DNA of 64,000 nt from Parelaphostrongylus tenuis (lineage: Eukaryota > Nematoda > Chromadorea > Rhabditida > Metastrongylidae), in assembly GCA_019055375.1 (NCBI GenBank), contig JAHQIW010005410.1, positions 1-64,000 on the forward strand. Direction: 5' to 3'. A model generated the notes under the pieces. It ran no database searches, was not told the origin of the DNA, and worked only from the letters and a program-made list of their open reading frames with translations. How positions within the stretch are numbered: the first letter of the stretch is position 1; every line of letters begins with the position of its first letter. Made by a program: the position numbers and the translations under genes. Shown piece after piece: positions 24,535-36,249 of this stretch.

Positions 24535-24725
24535 TATTTTTTGCCTCCTCTTGAACGGCGTAGAACACTGATTGAGCGAGTCTCCTCGCGATCTCGAGGA
24601 TAGCCTTGTCATGGCGTTCCATAGGACGTTGTTATTGACTTTCGAGGAGAAGTGGGGCTGAAGTTCTGCTCCACGCTTGCCGTGACTAACGTCACAACCA
24701 CTCGGCCACGGCCCCTCCCTCCTTA
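24535..24725 (-). repeat. SINE-1 copy
   Basis: On the minus strand it starts near 24,720 (GGCCGTGGCCGAGTGGTTG) and ends near 24,545 (ACGCCGTTCAAGAGG). An 88-codon frame overlapping it is a consequence of the repeat, not a gene. Confidence 0.75.
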
Positions 24726-24729
24726 TCTC

Positions 24730-25790
24730 AGATGATTTTCTAGTCTGGCAGCAGTGCGCACTATCACACATCAACTGACACATCTGTTCCATCTGACCGA
24801 CTGATCTGGAGAGGGGAGTGGGAAGAGGAGAAGGATTTAAAGGTCACTTCACACAAAGAACGTAGATTGTCTTATCCTTGAAAACAACCTGAGGTTTGTG
24901 GAATAAAGTATCACTGACACCATTGTTTATACTTGCAGTATTTTCCATAGTTGAACGAATGCCATTGATCTTGAAAAGACATACCAATCTCGCGCAAGTA
25001 TTAAGTTTTAGACGTTAAGGTTTCAAACTGCTATAATGGCAGTGCGATGAGCACCGAAATTTGTAAGAGCGGCTGAGGAACGCCAAGAAAAAAGTACCTG
25101 TAGTCCTTGGAGTATCTTGAAGCATTTATCCCACTTATTAATACCAGATCTTTTACCATTTTATCCCTACAATCTTTGTTTAACTAATCACTTATTCCTT
25201 ATTCAACTAATTTCTTTATGACCATTTGTGCGACGAATATGGCAGCATTACTCCAATTCATAAGCAGAGAATTTTTTCATGTAATTTTGCACTTGTAAAT
25301 TTACTAACTGCATTTTACACTTCGCTCGGAGTGTTTTCTGCGAGATACAAACGCGATGTAAATGAGGACGTGTTTCAGTTCATGTTTTCCGCAGGAACCG
25401 AAAAAGATGAGTTTTATTGTTCCGCCTCCAGTGATCTAAAGTTTTCAACTCCAGAATCCCTCGATCAATAGCTTGGTCTACTTCGATGATCCTTCGTGAG
25501 ATATACGTAGCTCTACATGAAGATCACAATCAGCAAACTTTTGTACTTTTAATTTGCTAGCCATTCTGCACAACGGATTTAGGAAATATTTTCACAGAAA
25601 ATCAGATTTGTTCCTAATAATTCATTGACACTATGCGGTGAATACAAGAAAAAACGGATCTAAAAAATCATCATTTCCCAATAAGCCTGAAGTTCCTCAG
25701 ATACTTTTCAACAAGAGCGCCAAATCCGTGTTCAGTTCATCGCTTCAAGATATTACTGCATTTTTAACCAATCAACAATCATGTGATCTG
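24730..25790. other. Unassigned stretch downstream of the secreted-protein gene
   Basis: Plus frames at 25,226-25,471 and 25,638-25,856 are open, but they lack splice context and recognisable domains, and the second runs antisense to the gene that ends at 25,795. A poly(A)-type signal for that gene could lie here. I could not choose one. Confidence 0.3.
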
Positions 25791-25794
25791 CAGT

Positions 25795-27269
25795 TTATTG
25801 CTGCTGCAAAATTGCATTCAACATCACTTGAATCGGTTCGAAAATGTCTGTCATGAACAAATCACAGAACATTGACAGTGGCCGATGCCGAGAGATGAAA
25901 TGCGATCCAAATGGACTCCATGCTAGCATTCGAATCGCTCTAATCACCCCGTTTTGCCACATCGCTCTTGACCAACTCGCCGTGATCATGTTTGTGGTCT
26001 ACATAGATTTTTTTTCTCTTCCACATGAAATTAATCTAATGAGAAAGCAAATCTAACCGAAATATTTCCTGAAATTTTCAAATGTGTATCGGGAACAGGC
26101 GTTACTGTCGCCATCCGCGGAACAGTTGCCAAACAGTTTGCATTCGCATCACTTGTAGCACAAATTCCTGTCACCGTGCTACCAACGATAATGCAGCTTA
26201 CTTTGTCCATACCGGCTGAAAAGAACTGTAAGTTTTGTAAAGACTTGTCCTTTTTCCATAAGTGGGGAAGCCGAAAAGCTCAAGATATTTCCAAACATAA
26301 ATTCCCTTTGAGTTGAACTCAAATCTTAAGTACTACATCATACTCAGAAAAAATAGAAAAGCTCGTCTAAAAAATAGCTTTGATTTGAGGTCTCTAGTTC
26401 CAGTCCCATCATGATTGTTTTCCTTATATTCTATTCCAATATTCGTGTAGTTTTTTAGAGACCAATAAACACGTTCTCGTTTTTTTAACGCGTATTATAT
26501 TTCTGTCGGCAATATCTTAAATTTTTTTTAGGACGAAAGACTCACGCTTATCATCTGGTTTAACATCCATCTGGCATTTCATTGGATTGTAATTGACCTG
26601 AACACTAAGTTGGCTCAAAATGGAGGAGATTACAGCATCAGGTAGGAGTGCACTACGACCTTGGCCTTCGAGAACGTCAAAGACCTTAAGGGCAGCTAAT
26701 AGTTGGTCAAGCTCATTTAGAAGTGTCTTGAATGATTACACGTCGCTTTCTAAGTCATTCAGAAAGGAACTTGGAACTTAAAAGTTGTAAACTCACTTTT
26801 TGCATTACAAGAAGTTTTACAAACGCTTTAGCCGCCGCCTCGCTAGTTGCTATACCAGGGATTTGAGCGAAAACTTCGGGCGCTTCTGTATATACCATGG
26901 CTAAAGGCAAAGTGAAACCAGTGACGGTGAAGGAAATTGTCCTCGCTGAACAAAATCTGGCAGTTCGAGCGATATAACTGAAAATCAATTCACTATATTC
27001 AATTATTAAGAGGCTTTTTTCTTATATAAAATTCAAAGTCGTCCCGTTCAAAAGCTCGGGTTGCTGCGGCTTTTGAATACCGCTGAAGTACTTGATAGAA
27101 ACATTGTGGTTAATGTTCATAAACTACTACTTTAGACTAAAAGCCTAGGTATTGCGAAAACAATCATCTATTCAATACCTTGACCTGGAGGCATCACTCC
27201 ACATCCAAATACAGTCGACATGGTGGCTAGTAACGAAACCATTAAAGGACCGGTCAAATATCCCGCCAT
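25795..27269 (-). CDS. Nematode-specific secreted protein, five exons
   Basis: Exons on the minus strand are 27,269-27,179, 26,945-26,797, 26,684-26,546, 26,215-26,058 and 25,998-25,795. Every junction keeps the frame (phases 1, 0, 1, 0), with donors GTATTG, GTGAGT, GTGAGT and GTTAGA and acceptors ending GTTCAG, TTAAG, TTTTCAG and TATGTAG. The start MAGYLTGPLMVSLLATMSTV is a plausible signal peptide followed by GCGVMPPGQ. Later blocks are FTVTGFTLPLAMVYTE, VFDVLEGQGRSALLPDAV, NYNPMKCQ, SCIIVGSTVTGIC, TPVPDTHLKISGN and TASWSRAMWQN...GPFGSHF-like. From memory these match an uncharacterised family of secreted nematode proteins. Function is unknown. The C-terminus reads FISRHRPLS, while another frame gives SASATVNVL and a stop, suggesting a late frameshift. 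Confidence 0.72.
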
Positions 27270-27299
27270 GTTGGTAAGAATATTTTCGTTGTTTTCTAA

Positions 27300-29430
27300 A
27301 AGTCTGAGCAATTATTGAGACTTAGCTGGATATGAACTTTCTTTTTTTATCAGATTATTTGCACGCCATCGAACGATTTGCCAGTCATCACTTGTACGTG
27401 AGTGAAGTCGACGTAACAGCATGCTGAACTCTCGAAGAGCTTCAGAGTTCTCAGTTCGTTTTCAAAGCTTTGCGGCAAATTTTCTGATGTTGGAACACAG
27501 GAAGATCGGCTAATGAAGCGAAGCACAGCCGGAATTTTGTATGACGCGGAATAGAGCACTCAAACAGAAATATCAGTGAATGCTCGGATTCGCTAAATGT
27601 CACGCTTATATTCGGTCCCCAGCCTCTTCATTTGTGACGCCGCGACGTAAAAACCTGACTATGCCAAAAAATAAAACGTTCGCAATCGACAAAATATCAA
27701 CGGCTGCGTTTTTCTACATCAAAGCTTATAACTTAGAAATTGCATTTTTACACTTTTGGAATTATGTACCCATGTTAACTTCTCTTTATTATCTGAGAGG
27801 ACGTTCAATTTCTAAAGCGAAAACTACGGAATTTCAGTGAACGATTTAGAAATACGCAAATATCGCATTTGTAAAGGGAGAAAAAGAGAAAATGTGTCAT
27901 AATTGATCGCAAAAGAGCAACTCATAAAGGTACCAGCTCTTGAGGCACAGGAATGGTGCACTTTGATGAAACTGCAACTTGTCCAGATCAGGAAGTAAAG
28001 AAGAGATTCTCAAAAATACGAATGAGGTGAGCATTAGCTGAGGGTTTCGTCACACTCTCAAAATACCAAAGTTGTTATGAAGGTGGATGGTTGTGGAGCA
28101 CTGTCAATTTCGAGAAGAATCTCCACAATGCGCAGGTGAATGAAAATTTGTTGTTGCTTTTATCGTACATTTCGTAATCGAAGTGTCATTCGGCTTGTGT
28201 GACGGTTGCAAACTCCCTAGTGCTTTGATTCATTGCTAGAAATGTTCTGCAAGAATCATCTAGAAGATCCGGACTGCAAATTTCCATAAAACAGGAAAAC
28301 TCAATATTCAGTCTATGAATTTGCTACAAAGTATGCGATGGCTTGGACATTGGATGTAAACCTTTTGCTGACTGAAGCGCGTCAAGTAAATTAAAAATTG
28401 TTTAAGAAAGGATTCCTCTTGTTGTGCAAGTCCTGCTCTAGTAGTGAGCGGCGTGATCAAGAGTGTCAACATGATAAATTTTATTCTATTTGCTTCGCAG
28501 ATGACCAGTTGAAAGCGCCGTAATGCTGAATAATCATAGGGTCTGTCATGACTTTTTTGTAGAAGATGATTGAAGCTGAATAAGGAGTTGTGAGTTGTTT
28601 TGATTATAAGCAAAAACAGTTCTGGTGTATTTTAGAATAACGAAGATTCTTTATTTACGGTGGTGGACGATAATTAGTCGATTTATATGGGGAAAAAGAA
28701 AGGCACTCTGTTTAAGAATCTTTTTTGGGATTCCGGCCTAAGGAAACAACGTTCTTTTGTAGTAAATCTCATCAAATGCTGTACTACAGGAATGACTGCC
28801 ACAAAAGAAGCAAATAATCTCTATCGAGATGTTTCAGCCATCGTCCTGTACTTCCGTAATGTTCAATCACCTGAGAATATCTAGACTACTTCGTGGAAGG
28901 ACAGAGCTAAGAGCTAGCTCATTTGTGCTCTTCATCACCCTACACGATTAGCCTCGATGCGACGGCTACTAAGGCCAATATCTAATTGCCGTCGACACTA
29001 AAGCCTGGTCGCCGTAGCCTTGATGAAGGAGAGATCGTCGTAAGGTTGGCCGTAATAAAGGTTTGTAACAAACTTGTGTAGAATTGTCAAGAAAAATTTT
29101 TGACTGTTCCTAACGAGGTTTGATGAAAGCGGATGTGAACGTTGTTTCTCGTCTAGCACATAAAGCAATATGAGGACACCATTGGTACCCATGAAAACGA
29201 TATAAATGAGGCTTCGAAACCATTAAAAGTTTCTTATGGGCTTTTCAAGAGGTTCCCGTTCTATGTACCGAGCATTAAAATACGTTCTCAAATTAATAGG
29301 AAATGGAAAAAGCTCTGAGTAAATGCTCGTAACTTTTTGGATGTCGGCCACTTTTTGTGTTTTTGGGCTCGTTTGAAAGTCCGTCTTCTCCCGCATTGAG
29401 TAGTATATCATTTTATTTAGATCAAGATGT
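27300..29430. other. Unassigned stretch upstream of the secreted-protein gene
   Basis: Frames at 27,350-27,559 (-), 28,308-28,613 (-) and 28,687-28,884 (+) are open but have no family resemblance or good splice sites. The promoter of the 27,269 gene should lie at the start of this stretch. I see no distinct motif. Confidence 0.3.
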
Positions 29431-29900
29431 TCTTAACAAGCGAGAAAATTAGGTTATCGATGATGCACGAATCGCTGTTGGGTTTAAATGTAACGGTGGC
29501 AAGTGAGAGCATCAATCTGCCTTGGAGCGAAGACACAGTTGGCAAAAGTATGGTGTACAGGTGGTTCAAAAAGTTTAACGAAGGTGAAGAGAGTTTGGAA
29601 GATTAGTCGCATTCAGATCGTCTGAAAGAAGTTGATCGTCAAGCTGTGCTTAAGAGACTGAAGAAAATCCCTCTTTGACAACTCGGTCATTCATTTCTTC
29701 AACGGCAAGAAACTGCAGTCCTCTTCTATGCAATTCGATAAATTACAAATGGCTGCCTTTGAAAAGCCATTTTCAAAAAATTAAAAAAAATTAAAATGTT
29801 CTCTGACACATCGAGAAGACCAGAGAAGACGGTTGAATAGAAAGCCTCACTCGAAGGTACTCATTTATAAAAGACGACTGTTGCATTTACTGCCGCCATT
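29430..29900 (+). mobile_element. Mariner transposase N-terminal relic
   Basis: The plus strand reads MMHESLLGLNVTVASESINL, then WSEDTVGKSMVYRWFKKFN, GEESLED and a stop. This is the paired helix-turn-helix region of a mariner transposase, with the typical WF.(K/R)F motif. A stop follows directly and the catalytic part is unreadable. Confidence 0.65.
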
Positions 29901-30423
29901 CAGCATAATTTGTTTTTGGAGGCAATGGAATCATTAAGTGGTACATAGCTTGACATCATTGACCATGCTTTATCAAATCTTGTTATAAATTAGCGTTGTT
30001 CCATTTCACTGTGTTTAATTGAAGCTAATAAGAAAATTTTTTTTACATTTAATAAGTCCCAGATCTCGTTGGGAGAAGTTCATTAAGCGACGGAAAACTA
30101 TTGCTGGTGAGCAGACTGTGCCAGCAAGGAAAAGCAAGACCCCTCTCCTTGTTCGACACATAGGTAATTTTTGCTGTTACCAAGATGGAATGTTCCTCGA
30201 TATTAGGCAGTTACGTGGTCAATGTAAGTTTCTACAAGGCTGATTTGAACTTCTTCGCTTTCTTTTCGCAAACGTGCTGATCACATCAAATTTCATGTGA
30301 TCGACGAAAAGGAGGGAGACCGACATAAGGCAAATAGATGATGGAACTTTCTTATTCGTGAAATTTACTTCACGAAATGCCCGAGGGGTCGGTTTTGTCG
30401 CCAACCCATACGTTTTCCCATTT

Positions 30424-30478
30424 AGTCACTCCGTACGAAGTTCTATCACCGGTCACTCCGTACGAAGTTCTATCACCG
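30424..30478 (+). repeat. 27-bp tandem duplication
   Basis: Two adjacent copies of a 27-bp unit (ACTCCGTACGAAGTTCTATC within each) give a repeated nine-residue peptide VTPYEVLSP in the frame open at 30,377-30,733. The copies are nearly identical, so the duplication is recent. Confidence 0.85.
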
Positions 30479-30559
30479 CGCTTACGCCTTGTCTACAACT
30501 TCCTCTTCAAAAGTAAGCCAGCATCACCAACGTTCACTTTTAACACCTCACTAGTACCT

Positions 30560-31760
30560 AAATTCTGTGCGCGATATGCTAATCACCCTCTATGTGCGAA
30601 AATCGCATCTTCACTGTCTCAAAAAAGTTGCATGAAAAACAGCGCGCAGAAGTTTGATCTTCCTGCAATACATCTAACTGACCTGATGATAAGCGTCAGT
30701 TGTAGAAGATCTGTGCAGAAGAATTCAAGTTGAGATAGGTAGAAAAATTACCACGAGCAGCACAAAAACGATCTAATTTGATGAAACACCGTAGAGATCT
30801 GTGCAGCTATTATCTTCCGCTGTCCGCCTTATTGAATGAAGTAGGATCATTGCTATATCTTGCCATGATGTGACATTGATAACGGAGGTGTTCTATAAGA
30901 ATTTTCTCCGTTCCACGCCTCCGTCTTGGACCTTGAAAGCGCACTGGTGAGAAAGTGATTTTAGCCTCTGAAGTTCGATATGCGATTGAAAACATGAAGA
31001 GAGGCACAGCTCCAGGATCTGTCAATATCACAACCATTTCCCTTGGGGCTGTGGCTACAATCTACATGTACTCCTCGCAAGACATTATGAAAATATACCT
31101 GGGTAAGAAAAAATTCATGACCAGTAAAAGACTTTGCGCGCAGTCGTCCTACTCATAAAGAGTGACAGAAGGACTTTTCGTAACTACCATCCAATATACT
31201 CGTAGAGTGCACTCTATAAGCTTTCACGAAGTCATCTTTTTGCGCATATCGAAGGGCTTGAATGAGAAACACCCGGTAGCGCAAGCAGGATTTCGAAAGA
31301 GGTTCAGTGACTAGAGTCTGTCGGGAATATCGTATGTTCCTTGTCCCAACCTTTGTTCACTATGAGAAGGCGTTTGGCAACGTTGAAATGAATGCAATTT
31401 TGCCATAGCTCGTTGATCAAAACGTAGATTTGCCAATGTACGATTATTAGCTGATTGTTATTAGAGCTCCAGCGCAAAAATACAGCTTTTCTATCGATCT
31501 CTCACCACACCAATAGAAAACGGAGTTTGATCTCAGACGGGAATTACCCGCATTTACCCCTTAGTGTTGTAATGGAAGTGATGATCATTCGATAGCCTGG
31601 ATCTCATAAACTTCGATACTATTTTTCCTAGAAAAGTCTTCTTATAGCGGTGTAGCAACATAAATAAAATTTAAATTCTTACTCAGAGTGCTTCGACTAT
31701 TTGATTGTGCAGTTAAGGCTTGAAGTTGGCTTTTATTAGATGTGAGTGATCAATCAATAG
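30560..31760 (+). mobile_element. RTE-type reverse transcriptase relic, plus copy
   Basis: From 30,955 the plus strand encodes ILASEVRYAIENMKRGTAPG, the RT segment preceding the core, then in shifting frames pieces like NYHPIY, QAGFRKRFS and HYEKAFGN (core motif A, degraded). Stops and frameshifts are frequent. The inverted, shorter partner is at 14,680-15,730. Inactive. Confidence 0.7.
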
Positions 31761-31769
31761 CCCAAATCT

Positions 31770-32760
31770 CGAAAATTCTGGAAAGGGGTTCAATTTTAAA
31801 CGGTCTTTATGCTTTGTTGGCAACAATTACAGTTCTTACGTGAAGATCTTCAATTATTGATAAGCGGTGAAAATTTCATGTGGAAATTGTAAGCGACCGT
31901 AACCAAGACAACCCAATGTACCAACCTCGCGCAAGTTCTCTAAAAAGTGGTAGTTGGTGTAGCAATTCTTCCTAATTATTCAAACAAGTAAGTGAAAAGC
32001 CGTCTTTCGATATCGCCCCACACTTGTTTAAAAAGCTGTAATTTCCTCGACACGCATGAAAGTGAGCTAGCACGGCTATTTCTGGATTTCACTTAGTAGC
32101 AACTCAACCAGCATTCGACAAAATTTGGAAAGACCGAGAAATATCCTGCAGAAGCCGAAGTTACATGTAAAGAAAATTTGGGAGTTTAGTATTGGGTCAT
32201 GCACTCAATAAGCAAGTAATGACCAGAATAATCCCCGAGGGACAACTTGTACCAGCTAAAGCACACGAACGTTCGTTCGAAGGCTTTTCTCGCTGGAGGA
32301 AACTTTTTTCTTAGACACTTGGTGATTTTTCAGAAGCTCATATCTTTGTAATTTTAGCAATATGGTTGATTTTTTAAAAATCCCATCTATTACGTTGTAG
32401 CAGCTAAAATAAAATTATGTTTCACATTCAGTTTGCTTCATTTGCTCGGCTAAGGCTTTTACATGGCTCTTTGCCAAACTTTTACAAGCTGTTTGATAGT
32501 ACAAACTCGGAGATTTCGATGCTGTAGTTCGCTTTTTTTAAAGGTCATCAAAGACCGCTGCAAGAGCTTCAAAGGAGATTACGTTCCTCACTCAAGGTTT
32601 TATGATATGGAAAACGTATACATACACGAAAAACATAAGACCATGTAGAAAAAATCTTTTAGTATCAGAGTTATACAAAAACCTAAGCTTTTACTTCCCA
32701 AATAGAATAAGAACTCTAATTCACTAATGAAAATCACGCGCCTCTTGCGAGTTGTGCTTT
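31770..32760. other. No recognisable gene
   Basis: Only short frames without splice support. A GACAACCCAATG...CCTCGCGCAAGTT stretch near 31,905-31,940 resembles one near 24,980 and may be a repeat tail. Confidence 0.35.
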
Positions 32761-32769
32761 GCAATCGAT

Positions 32770-33050
32770 CAACTGCCGTCGCTAAAGGGTCAAGCCGACT
32801 AGGTGCCCTGCGACATACACGTGGTTGATGGTTCAACCCCGTGTTTAAAGCTTAGCAAGCTTTCCATCCCTTTCAGGCCGGCAAACTTGTCTCGGACCTT
32901 TCCGAGAGGACAGCAGTACTGACTCGATACAGCGGAGCCACCACGAGACATTTAAAAGGCACGAGATGCATGCGGCCACTGCGTAAGATGCTAAGAATGG
33001 AGTAGAATGCATGGCGCATCCCTTAGGGATTGATCAACACCCAGTTCTTC
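32770..33050 (+). repeat. SINE-2 copy
   Basis: Landmarks shared with 34,008, 35,970 and 40,466: a tRNA-like head, AGCAAGCTTTCCATCCCT, a GACAAGTTGTTACCGGAC-like block (here GGCAAACTTGTCTCGGAC), CAGTACTGACTCGATACAGC, and the end GCGCATCCCTTAGGGATTG. All four copies share the plus orientation. Confidence 0.65.
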
Positions 33051-33239
33051 GTCTCACATCCCTCTACTTCCCACTGAGCCATAAGTATCGCCCCACAGCT
33101 TCGGTGAAATTCCCTGAAACGGAAAATCCACTGAGATTCGACACTGCCATACCAGAAAATTGCCTAGCCGTGATCAACGGTGCCTCTATGTGTGTTGTCC
33201 GTAATTGCGTCTCGCGCTCGTTTTTCTTTTTTTTTTGAA

Positions 33240-33357
33240 CCGTAGTGGTCTCTTCTATGGGCGATTCCGCTGAATTCTCACTTTTCCTGCGTCTTTTCTT
33301 TTTTTTCATTTCCTCCTTCTTTTTGAATCTTTGTTTCTTCCTTTTTTCCTCCTTTTC
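33240..33357. repeat. Pyrimidine-rich tract
   Basis: T- and CT-rich low-complexity sequence around 33,225-33,350. The Lys/Arg-rich minus frame here (33,309-33,064) is an artefact of this tract. Confidence 0.6.
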
Positions 33358-33620
33358 TACGGGACCCTTAGCCGAGTGGTTGTGATGCTCGTCGCGGCAC
33401 GCGTGGAGCCCTGCTCACCCCCTCCCCCCAACCTCGCTGGCAGTCAACAACAACGCCCTATTGAACGCCACAGCCCGGCTATCCTCGAGATTGCAAGGAG
33501 GCTCGCTCAACCAGTATTCTACGGCGTTCAATAAGAAGACGAAAAACGAGTTGAATGCTACAAGTACTGCGATCAACATAGTGAAAAAAAAATCACTGTG
33601 AAGACGGGTTAATAGCGTGT
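33358..33620 (+). repeat. SINE-1 copy, well preserved
   Basis: It has a GACCCTTAGCCGAGTGG head and an intact body (GGCTATCCTCGAGATTGC, GGCTCGCTCAACCAGTATTC). A 67-codon frame over it is not a gene. Confidence 0.8.
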
Positions 33621-34007
33621 CTGAAGAAAAGTTTTTTTTCTTTTCTTAACATTTATTCTCACTTTTAGCAGGTTTAAGTTGTTTTGAATGAGCTCCGCTG
33701 TTTGTAAGGATGAGCGCAGTGTCAGAATAGTCTGAATAAAATCTACTCGGATCTCCTTCATCTGATCGCTTTTTAAGAAATCGTTTCTTCTCCATCCACC
33801 GTCCATTCTACGTGTTTTTCTTATACTTTTTGTAGTATTTTCTATCAACAACATCTTTGCAGCATTCGATATCTGCAAACTATTTACTGTAGAAGTTGTC
33901 GGAACCCTAAATATTGTGAAACAGTAGTTGACTTTCTGAATTGGAGCACTGCAATCACTTCTCTTCTACAATCGTTTTCTCAAGATCTTCTAAACCGAGA
34001 GAGCTAA

Positions 34008-34290
34008 TGTGGCGCAGTGGTTAGAAGTGCTGTGTGTCGCACGTAGAGTGAGCGGTTTGATCTCGCACTCATGGCTCTTCAAGCTATCCATCTCTCTGAC
34101 GTCGATAAATTGCTACCAGACAGGTCCCGGACTCGTCTGGAAGGATAAGCAGCACTGACTCGATACAGCGCGGACCCCCCACGAGTCATTGTAAGGATCA
34201 GATATGCATTTAGTCACCTAAAACAAAGTTAAAATTGAAGACGATTGCATGGAGCATTCCTTAGATATTGATCAACAACGAGAGCTTTAT
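34008..34290 (+). repeat. SINE-2 copy
   Basis: The head TGGCGCAGTGGTTAGAAGTG is tRNA-like (A box TGGCGCAGTGG). Further landmarks are the B-box-like GGTTTGATCTC, then GCAGCACTGACTCGATACAG, ending GATTGATCAAC...GAGAGCTTTAT-like. It lies about 100 bp before a fold-back module. Confidence 0.7.
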
Positions 34291-34389
34291 TCCGTATCGT
34301 TCTCTTTTAGAGCGACTTTCCTTTGACTTCGGCATTGCCAGTCAATCATGTTTTCTTCCCAGGGACTTATCATTAAGCCTTTTTTTTTA

Positions 34390-35335
34390 TCGAAGTTGAT
34401 ATTGCATGTTTGAGGTATACGTACGTTTCGACGGTTTCGGCCGTTTCATCTGTACTACACGTCCCATACTGAGAGTAGCAAAGGGAAACATGCCAGAGTG
34501 CTCGACAAGTGAGATATCACGTGTTGCACCGTCCCTCTCTCAGTCGTGTAAACGGTGTTATTATATTTGAGCATTAAATTCATTTGACCGATTGCCAAAG
34601 TCTATGGGTATGTCTATATATATGTATATATATATAGTATATATATACATATATACATATTCATGTTTATATATGCACGTATGCATATGCATATGTATTT
34701 ATACATATGTATAAAAATATGTATACGTGCACAAATTTACATGTATATATCCAATGATGTTGAGTGATGTGCAAAACTTTGGCATCAGGTGGGTTACGAA
34801 CCTAAATTTCACCCTTTGCGGGGACACTTGCTTGACCAAATGCGCTACCGACGCTTACTTCACCACTAGTCTTTCAACGCTATAACGCATCAATCTATCA
34901 GCAACAAACCGTCAACAGTTTGACCGCGGAAAGCTAAACGGGCGTTGATAGTACACATGCTCATACTCGCGCTTCCGGAAAGGATGAAATGTGGGTTTGA
35001 GTCCAGCTTGACGTCGAAGTTTTGCACATCACCCAACATCGTTGGGTGTGTACATATATATATGTATGCATATATATGCATGTATACGCATATACATGTC
35101 CATATGTATATGTCCGCAGACTTTTTTTGTGGGAATCAATTGAATGAAGTCAGTGTTCAAATATAATAACAGTCGCATAACATCAACAAAGAGAAAGAAG
35201 ATGCGGTTGAGCACTGTGGTATGGTTCCCTATACTACTCTTTGTATGCCGTGTGTGGTACTGATGAGACTGGCAAAACCATCGAAATGTACGTAGACCTC
35301 TAACATGCAATATCAAACCTCGATAAAAAACTGTA
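34390..35335. repeat. Nested fold-back element
   Basis: The outer arms (34,390-34,740 and 35,045-35,335) are diverged inverted copies: TTGATATTGCATGTTTGAGG opens the first and CATGCAATATCAAACCTCGA closes the last. Inside sits a second inverted-repeat unit (34,750-35,045) bounded by ATGTTGAGTGATGTGCAAAA and its complement, which carries a tRNA-like B box. AT microsatellites adjoin the junctions. There is no transposase, so it is non-autonomous if mobile. Confidence 0.7.
34600..34745. repeat. TA/CATA microsatellite
   Basis: Runs of TATATA, CATATA and related units. A similar tract is at 35,045-35,110 in the opposite arm of the fold-back element. Confidence 0.85.
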
Positions 35336-35969
35336 TGAAATTTCTATAGAATATTTGTATCGATGCTCTCCAAGAAGGTTTTCAAGAATCAATCACTGAA
35401 TGGCTATATTGTCTTCGTACATTGAGCCTGTAGTACGAAGTTGGTGATAAAAAAAATTCTGAAGGCACGAGACGTTAGCCGAATAAATTTTTCATTGCCA
35501 ACCTTGTGCTTCACGCTTTGTCAACGAAGAAATTATCAATGTTGTGTTGAGGTTCGAAAAGGGTAGCGGATCAGAGCTAACTGTGCGCTTGCGACAAGTC
35601 GAATCGGATTTAAAACAATTACGTAATCAGTTCGCTCGATTCCAGACATTCAGAACAACAAAAAACAGCAAAGGCAAAGAATAGCATCGTTATATAGGTA
35701 ATTTAGAAAAATTAAGAAATATCTTCTCTTTCCTTATTGACTACCTTCTTGTTTCTATGTTTTTCTACCAATCTGCGGAGGTTCATATAGGTCTACGTAC
35801 AAGGGTGAAAGGCTCTTCAGAAGCTTTCGTAATTATCAATCGTTGCCCGAAATCAAGCACCTTTTTATAATGTTTTTTCGTTTATTGTCATGCATCCTAA
35901 CATGTTGAGGAATTCTTTTGGCAGCAGTTATCGAACAGTGTAGTGGGAATCCCTACACTATCAAGTCGT

Positions 35970-36248
35970 TATGAGCGCATGTAGCACAGTGTATAGAGGT
36001 GCCCTGTGAGGCACACGATGTCCATAGTTCCATCCCGCGCTCACGACTCAACAAGCCTTCCATCCCTCCAAGATCGACAAATTGATAACAGAATTGTCTG
36101 AGAGGATAGCAGCACTGACTTTATGCATCAGTGGTACATCGCGAGTCATTGCAGAGATCAGAAGTGCAATCAGTCACTTCTAACGACTCCTGCTGAGGTC
36201 GAATGAATGGCGCATCCTCAGGGATTGATAAACTCCGAGAGCTTTATG
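35970..36248 (+). repeat. SINE-2 copy
   Basis: It has a GCGCATGTAGCACAGTG head, AACAAGCCTTCCATCCCTCC, GCAGCACTGACTTTATGC and the end GATTGATAAACTCCGAGAGC. It runs directly into the fold-back module at 36,250. Confidence 0.7.
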
Positions 36249-36249
36249 T

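Noticed and set aside
30810..31037. 75-codon minus frame
   Set aside because: Antisense to the RT segment read on the plus strand (ASEVRYAIENMKRGTAPG).
33064..33309. Lys-rich 81-codon frame
   Set aside because: Caused by a pyrimidine tract and poly-T on the plus strand.
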